Shown: in pieces, positions 1 to 5,584 of the stretch
Numbering within the stretch: position 1 is the first letter of the stretch
Layout of the letters: the number at the start of each line of letters is the position of its first letter
Assembly: GCA_030613145.1 (NCBI GenBank)
Contig: JAUWMM010000151.1
Location: 1 to 5,643 of the forward strand
DNA: 5,643 nt
From: Desulfobacterales bacterium
GTDB taxonomy: Bacteria > Desulfobacterota > Desulfobacteria > Desulfobacterales > C00003060
Direction: 5' to 3'
Position numbers and translations under genes: made by a program
The notes under the pieces: generated by a model
The model's database searches: none
The model's input: the letters and a program-made list of their open reading frames with translations, nothing else
What the model was told of the DNA's origin: nothing

Positions 1-1
1 G

Positions 2-205
2 GTAAAAATTAAGAAATATCCAGACAAAATAACCGTTCTGATCGCGGATCAGGGCCATGGGTTTGACTTCGAGAAGTATTTGGAGCTGGATGAATCTCGT
101 TTCCTGCACAATCATGGCCGAGGTATCGTCATGACCAATATTTTCCTCGACTTCCAGTATCTTGGTACCGGCAATAAAGTTATGGTTACGATACCTTTTG
201 AGTAA
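2..205 (+). CDS. GHKL ATPase domain, C-terminal end (anti-sigma/RsbW-like), partial
   Basis: Only the last 67 codons are present; the gene begins before the window. The translation contains an ADQGHGFD stretch (about residues 15-22), which fits the G1 box (DxGxGF) of the histidine-kinase-like ATPase fold, and a GRGIVMTN stretch (about 38-45), which fits the G2 box that closes over ATP. It ends in a GTGNKVMVTIPFE beta-strand pattern typical of the HATPase_c_2 (SpoIIAB/RsbW) branch. In that family the protein is a small cytosolic serine kinase that binds an anti-anti-sigma partner or a sigma factor, or it is the last domain of a phosphatase or response-regulator fusion. Which of these applies cannot be told because the N-terminal part is missing. 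The frame is open from base 2 and closes with TAA. I am confident of the fold and not of the biological target. Confidence 0.82.
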   Translation, partial: VKIKKYPDKITVLIADQGHGFDFEKYLELDESRFLHNHGRGIVMTNIFLDFQYLGTGNKVMVTIPFE

Positions 206-223
206 TCCACTGCATATAATCCG

Positions 224-237
224 GGGGGAGGACCGGG
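224..237. repeat. G-rich direct repeat, left copy
   Basis: GGGGGAGGACCGGG, matched at 13 of 14 positions by 1261-1274 in the same orientation. The two copies bracket the higBA module. The sequence is low in complexity, so chance or a generic G-rich repeat is possible. The rest of the gap between the ATPase gene and higA (206-332) shows no gene and no clear terminator. Confidence 0.35.
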
Positions 238-332
238 GGAGGGTAATGTGGGTACGTTCATAAATTTATAAATAAGTGGGGTCTCAGGAGGAGTTGGTTA
301 TATATTTAATGGATGAAACCGTTAAGGCGCTT

Positions 333-647
333 TCAAACGGATACGGATGTGGCCACTGGCTCAATCGCTTCCAATTTGTAAGCGTTTTCTCCTCGCATAG
401 CGTGCCACACATCCCAGGCTATTTGACCGTTCAGCCACAGTTCTGGAGACGTTCCAAACAGCCTTGATAAGCGCAAGGCAATATCCGTACTAATGCCTTT
501 CCTGCCGTTTACGATTTCACTGATGTGTTTGCGGGACACACCGATTCTTCGGGCAATTTCCGTTTGTGTCATACCATACGGCTTCATAAATTCTTCCAGC
601 AATACTTCTCCCGGATGAATAGGCGCTCGGTTGGTCGGCATTCTCAT
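333..647 (-). CDS. higA: HigA-family antitoxin (XRE-type HTH)
   Basis: This 104-residue DNA-binding antitoxin neutralises the HigB toxin encoded just upstream and, by family precedent, represses the operon. The N-terminus carries the hallmark HPGEVLLEEFMKP (residues 11-23) of the HigA/VapI branch of XRE regulators. A helix-turn-helix follows at about 27-47 (TQTEIARRIGVSRKHISEIVNG), then the conserved tail ALRLSRLFGTSPELWLNGQIAWDVW (about 57-81). The length is usual for the family. The ATG at 645-647 has an AGGA seven bases upstream; a second in-frame ATG two codons later (MPTNRAP) is a possible alternative start. Order and spacing (toxin first, 12 bp between stop and start) fit one transcript. 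No convincing terminator is visible after the stop. Confidence 0.95.
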   Translation of the reverse strand: MRMPTNRAPIHPGEVLLEEFMKPYGMTQTEIARRIGVSRKHISEIVNGRKGISTDIALRLSRLFGTSPELWLNGQIAWDVWHAMRGENAYKLEAIEPVATSVSV

Positions 648-650
648 AAG

Positions 651-660
651 ATCATCCTTT
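651..660 (-). promoter_or_regulatory. Ribosome binding site of higA
   Basis: On the minus strand this reads AAAGGATGAT, with AGGA seven bases before the higA ATG. It overlaps the last base of the higB stop codon. The antitoxin thus has a good Shine-Dalgarno, whereas higB has none visible, which could favour antitoxin translation. Confidence 0.7.
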
Positions 661-953
661 CAATGATAGTCTACGATTTCAACTCGTTTTGGTCCTTTTT
701 CAGACCAGATGAAACAAATGCGGTAACGGTCGTTAATCCTGATAGAATGCTGCCCTCGACGGTCACCTCGCAAGCCCTCCAGGTGGTTACCGGGCGGCAT
801 CCTTAAATCTTCGAGGTTTACCGCGGTCTCCAGAAAATAGAATTTGCGTAACGCCATTCGCCTCAATTCAACGGGCAAAGCTTTTCTCGCCTGCCTTGAA
901 CTGATCCCATTGTAAACGTCTTCTGTTCCCCTATCGTAGAAATCAATTATCAC
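660..953 (-). CDS. higB: HigB-type mRNA-interferase toxin (RelE/ParE superfamily)
   Basis: This 97-residue toxin is expected to bind the ribosome and cleave mRNA, causing growth arrest unless HigA binds it. The N-terminus (MIIDFYDRGTEDVYNG) and the block NLEDLRMPPGNHLEGLRGDRRGQHSIRINDRYRICFIW, split here as residues 46-65 and 66-83, are the standard signature of the HigB plasmid-killer family, as is the VEIVDYH end (91-97). The basic and aromatic residues used by this family (for example the R/K-rich GLRGDRRGQ stretch, and the D95-Y96-H97 end) look intact, so the toxin is probably active. The start is GTG at 951-953. It is chosen because the family alignment begins exactly there, although no Shine-Dalgarno is visible. 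higA follows 12 bp downstream. Confidence 0.95.
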   Translation of the reverse strand: MIIDFYDRGTEDVYNGISSRQARKALPVELRRMALRKFYFLETAVNLEDLRMPPGNHLEGLRGDRRGQHSIRINDRYRICFIWSEKGPKRVEIVDYH

Positions 954-963
954 AATATTATCA

Positions 964-991
964 ATTGTAACCTATTAAGTTACATTGTCAA
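964..991 (-). promoter_or_regulatory. Promoter of higBA
   Basis: On the minus strand a perfect TTGACA (-35, 986-991) is followed after 16 bp by TACAAT (-10, 964-969; 5 of 6 consensus bases). The predicted transcription start is near 957, only a few bases before the GTG of higB. This is a sequence match only, but a strong one in the right place. Confidence 0.72.
967..983. promoter_or_regulatory. Palindromic candidate HigA operator
   Basis: The plus strand reads GTAACCTATTAAGTTAC, a 17-bp palindrome with seven of eight arm positions paired about one central base. It covers the promoter spacer and the start of the -10 box, so a repressor bound here would block RNA polymerase. HigA proteins generally autoregulate in this way; binding to this exact site is inferred. 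Confidence 0.6.
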
Positions 992-1260
992 GCAAAACGT
1001 GAAATGAAGAACCCCACCGCTTCTATATCCTTTTTTTTACCCAAAAAACCCTCTAAACTGACGGCGGATCTACGACCTTGATCTAAAATGGGTAAAAATA
1101 TAACGAGCAAATCTCTTGTCAAGGCGGACGCCCTTTGGTTTTGCAGGTTTCAGTTTGAGGTTCCATGGGTCCGCTACAACGCTCAATTGCTCTATCTCGC
1201 AACATAACTTGCCATCATGAACCGGCTCTTAAAGGATTACATGAAAACTGAAAAACTAAA

Positions 1261-1274
1261 GGGGGAGGGCCGGG
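1261..1274. repeat. G-rich direct repeat, right copy
   Basis: GGGGGAGGGCCGGG differs at one position from 224-237, in the same orientation. Together the copies enclose about 1.04 kb that holds higBA and its promoter. Confidence 0.35.
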
Positions 1275-1291
1275 ACCATCCTATTTAGGCA

Positions 1292-1320
1292 CAAAAAAAG
1301 CGATTACCGTTATCAGAAGC
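1292..1320 (-). terminator. Weak candidate terminator downstream of selC
   Basis: On the minus strand, CTGATAACGGTAATCGC runs into T7 (complement of 1293-1299). The hairpin is poor: GAT/ATC closing pairs with mismatches inside. Only the position after the tRNA and the T tract support it. Confidence 0.25.
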
Positions 1321-1404
1321 GTATTTCCTTGCAGTCCGGCGTTGTTTCGGATATGTTTTGAAAGGGAAAAAACTGAAGCAACTACTTGGAATGATTAGGT
1401 GGAA

Positions 1405-1502
1405 TGGCGGAAGTGCATGGGAATCGAACCCACCCGGGACGGTTTTAGCGCCCCACACCGGATTTGAAGTCCGGGAGCCCCACCAGTGAGCTACCCACTT
1501 CC
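1405..1502 (-). tRNA. selC: tRNA-Sec (selenocysteine, anticodon TCA)
   Basis: This is the tRNA that SelA and SelB use to insert selenocysteine at UGA codons. On the minus strand it starts GGAAGTGG and ends in CACTTCC, then G73 and an encoded CCA (98 nt in all). The anticodon stem is CCGGA/TCCGG with loop CTTCAAA; the TCA anticodon is the complement of 1465-1467. A long variable arm (GGGGCG paired with CGTCCC, one G-U) is followed by the T arm GTGGG-TTCGATT-CCCAT. The extended acceptor stem, long variable arm and UCA anticodon are diagnostic, and much of the sequence parallels E. coli selC. One oddity is that the eighth acceptor position would be G opposite G. It implies the host makes selenoproteins, although no sel enzyme gene and no in-frame-UGA gene is visible here. 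Confidence 0.97.
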
Positions 1503-1516
1503 GCAATCGAGAGGTA

Positions 1517-1546
1517 TATATACATATTATTTCCGGAGCCTGTCAA
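1517..1546 (-). promoter_or_regulatory. Promoter of selC
   Basis: On the minus strand a perfect TTGACA (1541-1546) is followed after 18 bp by TATATA (1517-1522) within an AT-rich block. The expected start is about 8-10 bases before the mature tRNA 5' end. No other gene is close enough upstream to supply selC with a promoter. Confidence 0.6.
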
Positions 1547-1597
1547 CGGCTTTGTATAGAGTATCTGATCACAAGATGTGGGTTATCTCGCCCGCTC

Positions 1598-1620
1598 CCC
1601 TTCGACCAGGCTCAGGGTCG
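1598..1620. repeat. Short palindromic intergenic repeat
   Basis: CCCTTCGACCAGGCTCAGGG has CCCT/AGGG ends. The overlapping CGACC (1603-1607) and GGTCG (1616-1620) form a second small stem. From memory, CCCTTCGACAAGCTCAGGG-like words occur as dispersed repeats in many environmental proteobacterial genomes; no search was run. Confidence 0.45.
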
Positions 1621-1631
1621 TTCGAGGTTCA

Positions 1632-1726
1632 CCCTGTTAAATAGCGAGTTGAATATGGCAGATTATCAAGAGTTGAAGACAACCGATCACAACTGGTCTT
1701 GAGATGTCGCCTGCAATTTAACAGGG
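1632..1726. repeat. 95-bp element bounded by 11-bp perfect inverted repeats
   Basis: CCCTGTTAAAT (1632-1642) and ATTTAACAGGG (1716-1726) are exact inverted copies. Inside, GGC...ATCAAGA (from 1658) and TCTTGAGAT...GCC (to 1711) give a further imperfect stem around a roughly 25-nt loop. The element could be a MITE-like repeat or a structured RNA. It carries no coding sequence that I recognise. Confidence 0.55.
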
Positions 1727-1749
1727 CAAGGAGATCAGAGAGATATTTA

Positions 1750-1787
1750 TTTGGCCTGATTTTTTGAGTAGGAAAAATCAGGCCAAA
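1750..1787. repeat. Perfect 15-bp-stem hairpin
   Basis: TTTGGCCTGATTTTT (1750-1764) pairs perfectly with AAAAATCAGGCCAAA (1773-1787) across an 8-nt loop. The GGCCTGA core with A/T flanks resembles an intrinsic terminator, but no gene on either strand ends nearby and no T run follows the stem on either strand. It is therefore left as a hairpin of unknown role. Confidence 0.7.
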
Positions 1788-1827
1788 ACACTCAGGCCTG
1801 ACGGGCCACTTATGATCCGACAAAAAT

Positions 1828-1843
1828 TCCTGCGCTGGCAGGA
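1828..1843. repeat. Small perfect hairpin
   Basis: TCCTGC-GCTG-GCAGGA is a 6-bp GC-rich stem with a tetraloop, between the 15-bp hairpin and the next inverted repeat. Confidence 0.45.
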
Positions 1844-1850
1844 TGGCAGC

Positions 1851-1921
1851 TTGAGCTGAATCCTCCTCCCCGCCCTGTGGAATGCGCAGCATATTCCTCC
1901 GGGGTCAAGGATTCAGCTCAA
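1851..1921. repeat. 14-bp inverted repeat pair upstream of the peptidase gene
   Basis: TTGAGCTGAATCCT (1851-1864) and AGGATTCAGCTCAA (1908-1921) are exact inverted copies 43 bp apart. A second small inverted repeat (GGAAT 1879-1883, ATTCC 1893-1897) lies inside. The pair sits about 100 bp before the peptidase start, so it could fold in that gene's leader or be a repeat element. The following CCTCCGTGCCTCTGTGGACT run (1924-1943) looks like a familiar dispersed intergenic repeat. Confidence 0.6.
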
Positions 1922-2008
1922 AACCTCCGTGCCTCTGTGGACTCTGTGAGAGACAAAAGGTGCCCCCGTGATCATTTGCTGTATAAGAACACGATAGTAT
2001 CCCTGGTG

Positions 2009-2015
2009 AAAGGAG
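2009..2015 (+). promoter_or_regulatory. Ribosome binding site that decides the peptidase start
   Basis: AAAGGAG lies nine bases before the ATG at 2025. The in-frame ATG at 2016 directly abuts this site and cannot be served by it, so 2025 is preferred. Confidence 0.75.
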
Positions 2016-2024
2016 ATGGGAAGC

Positions 2025-3179
2025 ATGGTGAATCGCGAGCGCTTGGGCGATCTTTTTAAGGCCCTAATTCAGATAGACAGTGTTTCTAAAAGAGAGGGGG
2101 CCATTGCGAAAACTTTGCAGGAGATCTTTGAATCCCTCGGGGCGGAGGTACTGATAGACCGGGCCGGCCCAAAGGTAGGAGGTGAGACCGGCAACCTGAT
2201 CGCCAGGTTCAAGGGGTCCGGGGCGGATGTTATGCCGCTGCTGCTCAATGCCCACATGGATACGGTTCAGCCGGGCGAGGGGGTCAAGGTCCTTTTTTCA
2301 GACGGCATTTTTTCAAGTGATGGGTCCACTATTCTGGGGGCTGACGATAAGTCGGCATTGGCAGTAATTATTGAAACCATCAAGATACTTCGGGAACAAG
2401 AGTTTTCATACGGTCCCTTAGAGGTTGTCGTAACCGTTTGTGAGGAGGTTGGTCTTATGGGGGCAAAAAATTTTGATTATTCCCTTGTCAAGGCCCAATA
2501 CGGTTACAGCATGGACGCCACCGACACAGAGGGGATTGTGACCCGAGCCCCTGCCGCAAATCATATACGCTTCAAAGTCCATGGTCGGGATGCTCATGCC
2601 GGAGCTGCCCCTGAAAAAGGGATAAATGCCATACTTCTGGCCAGTCGGGCGATTTCAGAGATCAGTGTCGGCCGTATTGATGAGGAGACCACGGTCAATA
2701 TCGGGCTAATCGAGGGCGGCAAAGCAACCAATATAGTTCCTAGCCTAGTGACCGTAGTCGGCGAGGCCCGCAGCCACAGTCCGGAAAAACTGGAGGAAGA
2801 GACACGAAAGATTGTGCGGAGTTTTGAACGACAGGTTTCTAACTACAAAGAGGCATTTCCATCAGATGACGGACTACCGAGGCTGGAAGTGGAAGTTAGC
2901 CAGGATTTTTCAGACTTGAAGATTCCCGATGAACATCCTGTAGTCGCCCTTGCAAAGGAGGCCGCGTCCAGCCTTGGACGTGAGATGAAAACCAAGACCA
3001 GCGGAGGCGGGAGCGACGCGAACATATTCTTTGGCCATGGGATTGTCGCGGGTGTCCTTGGCACCGGCATAAAGGACATGCATACGGTGCGGGAGTCGAT
3101 TCGGCTGGATGACATGGTAAAGTCAGTGGAACTCCTTCTTGAGATCATTCAGCTTCATGCCAAGAAAGCTACAATATGA
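2025..3179 (+). CDS. PepT-like M20/M25/M40 family metallopeptidase
   Basis: This 384-residue cytosolic two-zinc aminopeptidase or amidohydrolase is probably a tripeptidase-like enzyme; its substrate is not known. In order, the visible metal and catalytic motifs are NAHMDTV (H77, D79), LGADDKS (bridging D107), CEEVG (general base E140, ligand E141), MDATDTEG (D164) and DMHTVRE (ligand H353), with a glycine-rich SGGGSDAN at 326-333. A lid/dimerisation domain lies between about residues 174 and 290 and opens with HIRFKVHGRDAHAG. All expected ligands are present and the length suits the PepT-like (YqjE) subfamily, so it should be active. There is no signal peptide. Start 2025 is chosen from the Shine-Dalgarno position; 2016 would add three residues. 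Flanking gaps of hundreds of bases suggest it is transcribed alone. Confidence 0.93.
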   Translation: MVNRERLGDLFKALIQIDSVSKREGAIAKTLQEIFESLGAEVLIDRAGPKVGGETGNLIARFKGSGADVMPLLLNAHMDTVQPGEGVKVLFSDGIFSSDGSTILGADDKSALAVIIETIKILREQEFSYGPLEVVVTVCEEVGLMGAKNFDYSLVKAQYGYSMDATDTEGIVTRAPAANHIRFKVHGRDAHAGAAPEKGINAILLASRAISEISVGRIDEETTVNIGLIEGGKATNIVPSLVTVVGEARSHSPEKLEEETRKIVRSFERQVSNYKEAFPSDDGLPRLEVEVSQDFSDLKIPDEHPVVALAKEAASSLGREMKTKTSGGGSDANIFFGHGIVAGVLGTGIKDMHTVRESIRLDDMVKSVELLLEIIQLHAKKATI

Positions 3180-3526
3180 CCTGTCGTGAGAATTCAAAAA
3201 CGGTCTATAAAATAAGGAATAGTGCCCATTGCTTAAAGTGACAGCTTAGGTTTTTTAAAGGTCTTGGTTCGATTGGTTTCAGATCGAGATGTGAGTTCGC
3301 CCGACTACAATCCTCAATAATCTTCCCTCCTACCATGTTGATTCATAGTGCCTATCTTCAACTATATGATATTGATATATACATTGAAGTCGATAAACAT
3401 GTGCGCACCCCGATTTTTGGTGGCAGCAGGGTTTTTTTGACTCATAGGGGCCGGTGTGATAAGAAGCCAAATGATTCGGATTTCGATAACGGCTTGTAAG
3501 GGTATGGGGCCACATTCAGGATATGG
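3180..3526. other. Gene-free stretch between peptidase and larC
   Basis: No supported gene is visible. A T7 run (3432-3438) after a weak CCC...GGG stem (from about 3408) is at best a poor terminator or attenuator in the larC leader. A T6 run (3252-3257) follows the peptidase without a good stem. The short open frames on both strands here have no family resemblance that I can see. Confidence 0.45.
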
Positions 3527-4696
3527 ATGGGAATAATGATCGCCTACTTTGACTGTTTTGCCGGCATCAGCGGCGACATGATTCTTGGGGCCTTGATTCA
3601 TCTGGGGGTTCCACTAGATTTTATTGAAGAGAATATCCGCAACATGCCTCTTGAGGCCTTCCGCTTGGAGGTCAGCCCGGCTGTCAGAATGAACATTTCC
3701 GGACAGCAGGTCAAAGTTGTGGTTGATGATATAGACGAACAGTCCAGGGATTACCAAGACATAAGACTGCTTATCGACAACAGTTCCCTCCCGGACACGG
3801 TAAAAGGCTCAAGCCTCAAGATCTTTGGCAGACTGGCCGAGGTTGAGGCGTCTATCCACAACCGCCCGAAAGAGCATGTGCACTTTCATGAACTAGGGGG
3901 CGTGGATGCTATGGTCGACATAGTGGGGTCAGCTTTGGGAGTGGAGTGGCTTGGCATCAGCAAGATTTTCGCTTCAGAGATACCAATGGGCAAAGGGTTC
4001 GTGACCTGCAGGCATGGGAGACTTCCTGTGCCTGTCCCTGCTACCCTGGCGCTCCTTGATGGAGTGCCGGTTTACGGGACGGGGATTTCTCAAGAACTGG
4101 TTACTCCCACCGGAGCTGCGATTCTTACATCGCTTTGTCGAGATTTCGGCCCGATGCCCAAAATGCTGATTCGACAGACCGGTTACGGCGTGGGGAGCCG
4201 TGATTTGAAAGAAATGCCAAACTTGCTCAGGGTTGTATTGGGCGAGCCTGATTTTGTGTGTGAGGCAGATTGCGTGACAGTCGTTGAAACCAACATAGAT
4301 GACATGAATCCGGAAATATTCGGCTTTGTCATGGAAAGACTTTATGAAGATGGGGCGCTTGATGTGGTTTTTATTCCGGTCTTTATGAAGAAGAGTCGAC
4401 CCGGCACCATGGTGCAGGTTATATGCAAGGAGACTGATCGAGAGAACGTGGTGCACAGGATTCTTTCAGAGACCACAGCCACCGGGGTACGGCATTACCG
4501 GGCCGAACGATCAAAGCTTCCGCGAAAGGTCAAAGAGGCCAACACCTCCTTTGGCAAGGTGCGTGTAAAGGAGATTTCAGGTCCTACAGGCAGAGTCTCC
4601 GTGGCACCCGAATATGAGGATTGCAAAAGGATTGCCTTGGAGAAGAACATACCTCTGAAGGTGGTATATGAGAGTATTGTAAAGGAGACGTCGTAG
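3527..4696 (+). CDS. larC: LarC, nickel-pincer cofactor (Ni-PTTMN) biosynthesis protein
   Basis: LarC is the CTP-dependent cyclometallase that inserts nickel into the pincer nucleotide, the last step in making the cofactor of lactate racemase (LarA) and related enzymes. The 389 residues cover the whole DUF111 family. They show YFDCFAGISGDM (7-18), HVHFHELGGVDAMVDIVG (117-134, histidine-rich and acidic), HGRLPVPVPAT (163-173), ELVTPTGAA (190-198), GYGVGSRD (219-226), ETNIDDMNPE (254-263), MKKSRPGT (288-294), ETTATGVR (315-322) and the PEYEDCKRIA tail (361-370). It is one unbroken frame, unlike lactobacilli where larC1/larC2 are joined by a frameshift. ATG 3527 has AGGA five bases away; ATG 3536 (MIAYFDC) is equally plausible by homology. 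larA, larB and larE are not in the window. A repeat element separates it from pgpA. Confidence 0.95.
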   Translation: MGIMIAYFDCFAGISGDMILGALIHLGVPLDFIEENIRNMPLEAFRLEVSPAVRMNISGQQVKVVVDDIDEQSRDYQDIRLLIDNSSLPDTVKGSSLKIFGRLAEVEASIHNRPKEHVHFHELGGVDAMVDIVGSALGVEWLGISKIFASEIPMGKGFVTCRHGRLPVPVPATLALLDGVPVYGTGISQELVTPTGAAILTSLCRDFGPMPKMLIRQTGYGVGSRDLKEMPNLLRVVLGEPDFVCEADCVTVVETNIDDMNPEIFGFVMERLYEDGALDVVFIPVFMKKSRPGTMVQVICKETDRENVVHRILSETTATGVRHYRAERSKLPRKVKEANTSFGKVRVKEISGPTGRVSVAPEYEDCKRIALEKNIPLKVVYESIVKETS

Positions 4697-4851
4697 GATT
4701 TCGGAATGCGGATTTGGTCCGGGCCAGGGTTTCTCCTTTTGTCTTGTTTCGTGCTTTGAAGTTTTCGTATTTTCGTGATTATTCTTTCTGTTCCGACCTG
4801 TCCGGGTTCGGGGTTTTGGATTTACGATTTTGATTCCGCAATCCGAAATCC
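4696..4851. repeat. Intergenic repeat bounded by 20-bp inverted repeats
   Basis: GGATTTCGGAATGCGGATTT (4696-4715) is matched in inverted orientation by 4832-4851 at 17 of 20 positions. The left arm starts on the last base of the larC stop codon. The right end has a tandem CCGAAAT word. The interior is T-rich with TTTCG words (TTTCGTGCT, TTTTCGTATTTTCGTG). It has no coding content and fills almost the entire larC-pgpA gap, as a dispersed MITE-like repeat would. Confidence 0.65.
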
Positions 4852-4872
4852 GAAATCCCAAATGAGGGGGCA

Positions 4873-5334
4873 TTGCGTAGGATTCGAGAAAAATGTGTGG
4901 TGCTGTTGGCAACAGGCGGTTGCGCGGGATACGTTCCCATTGCCTCCGGGACGTTCGGCACCCTGGTCGGAATTCCCCTTTGTTATTTCCTCTCTATACT
5001 TGGCCCACTTGAGGGAATGCTTTTCATTGTAGCGTTCACAGGATCTGCCGTATGGATATCAGGGGAGGCAGAAAAAGTTTTTAAAAAGAAAGACACCGGC
5101 TTGATTATTATAGATGAGATGGCAGGGTTTCTCGTTACCTTGTTTCTCATTCCCTGGACCGCGAAAAGCGTGGTGGCCGGTTTTTTTCTCTTCAGGCTTT
5201 TCGATATTGCAAAGCCCTTTCCGATAAGGAGGCTGGAAGAGAAATTGCCTGGTGGCTGGGGTGTAGTAGGCGATGACATCCTTGCCGGTATTTATGCAAA
5301 TGTTGTCTTAAGATTTGTTATTCAACTATTTTAA
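4873..5334 (+). CDS. pgpA: Phosphatidylglycerophosphatase A
   Basis: PgpA is an inner-membrane enzyme that removes phosphate from phosphatidylglycerol phosphate to give phosphatidylglycerol. The 153 residues show GTFGTLVGIPL (26-36), the acidic pair in LIIIDEMAGF (D81, E82), FRLFDIAKPFPIRRLE (107-121) and GVVGDDILAGIYANVV (130-145, D134-D135), the conserved PgpA/YutG pattern. Hydrophobic membrane segments lie at about 29-44, 47-62, 84-106 and 136-153. The length is near the family norm, slightly short at the N-terminus. The start is TTG, with GAGGGGG (4864-4870) just ahead; no ATG in this frame gives a sensible N-terminus. The gene lies 176 bp after larC, on the same strand, beyond the repeat. 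Confidence 0.92.
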   Translation: MRRIREKCVVLLATGGCAGYVPIASGTFGTLVGIPLCYFLSILGPLEGMLFIVAFTGSAVWISGEAEKVFKKKDTGLIIIDEMAGFLVTLFLIPWTAKSVVAGFFLFRLFDIAKPFPIRRLEEKLPGGWGVVGDDILAGIYANVVLRFVIQLF

Positions 5335-5335
5335 G

Positions 5336-5357
5336 TATTACTTTATATATTACTTTA
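5336..5357. repeat. Short AT-rich tandem repeat after pgpA
   Basis: TATTACTTTA occurs twice (5336-5345 and 5348-5357) with a 12-bp period directly after the pgpA stop. It has no obvious role. Confidence 0.4.
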
Positions 5358-5391
5358 AATAATGCGTAATCATTTGACCTTTTCTTAATAT

Positions 5392-5533
5392 GAGACCTTT
5401 GCAAAATTGTTATTTTTTCGTGATACGGCGTCAGGCTTCGAATTTTAATCCTCGAAATACATAATGTATTCCTCTGGTTAAAATTTTTGCCTTCCTTGCC
5501 TAACAAAAAAATGTCTCATTTTTCAAAGGTCTC
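5392..5533. mobile_element. 142-bp palindromic MITE with target-site duplication
   Basis: The ends are inverted: GAGACCTTTGCAAAAT on the left, and GAGACCTTTGAAAAAT when the right end is read on the minus strand. The element is bordered by AATAT on both sides (5387-5391 and 5534-5538), a 5-bp target duplication. The two halves match imperfectly along their whole length, meeting at AATACAT-A-ATGTATT (5456-5470), so one strand can fold into a hairpin of about 70 nt per arm. No transposase is encoded, so it must be mobilised in trans. From memory, the GAGACCTTTGCAAA ends resemble IS5-type insertion sequences. It lies 57 bp after pgpA and could also act as its transcription end. Confidence 0.82.
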
Positions 5534-5584
5534 AATATAAGCCCAGCTTCAGGTGTCCACTTTGACGACTACGTTTTACAAATA

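Larger units (their letters stand above)
992..1404. other. Gene-free stretch between higB and selC
   Basis: I see no supported gene here in any frame. The stretch has a T8 run (1031-1038), an A7 run (1293-1299) and the right copy of the G-rich repeat (1261-1274). It has no long inverted repeat and no recognisable protein remnant. If transcription of selC reads on, it would pass through this region into higBA on the same strand. Confidence 0.5.

Noticed and set aside
276..806. Plus-strand open frames over the higBA region
   Set aside because: They lie antisense to higA and higB, whose minus-strand proteins match known families along their full length. The plus-strand products show no recognisable motif.
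1285..1506. Minus-strand open frame of 73 codons
   Set aside because: It reads through selC; the tRNA structure explains the sequence.
1629..1892. Minus-strand open frame of 87 codons in the repeat-rich gap
   Set aside because: It spans several inverted repeats, has no ribosome site of note and its protein has no family pattern.
3262..3275. T-arm-like word GGTTCGATT as a possible tRNA fragment or selC attachment copy
   Set aside because: Only nine bases match, with no stem or acceptor sequence around them, so it is too short to call a tRNA remnant or att site.
3330..3601. Overlapping minus-strand frames upstream of larC
   Set aside because: Their composition looks random, with no motif, and they run antisense into the larC start.
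3974..4456. Minus-strand frame of 160 codons opposite larC
   Set aside because: It is a shadow frame: larC on the plus strand has a complete set of conserved motifs across the same bases.
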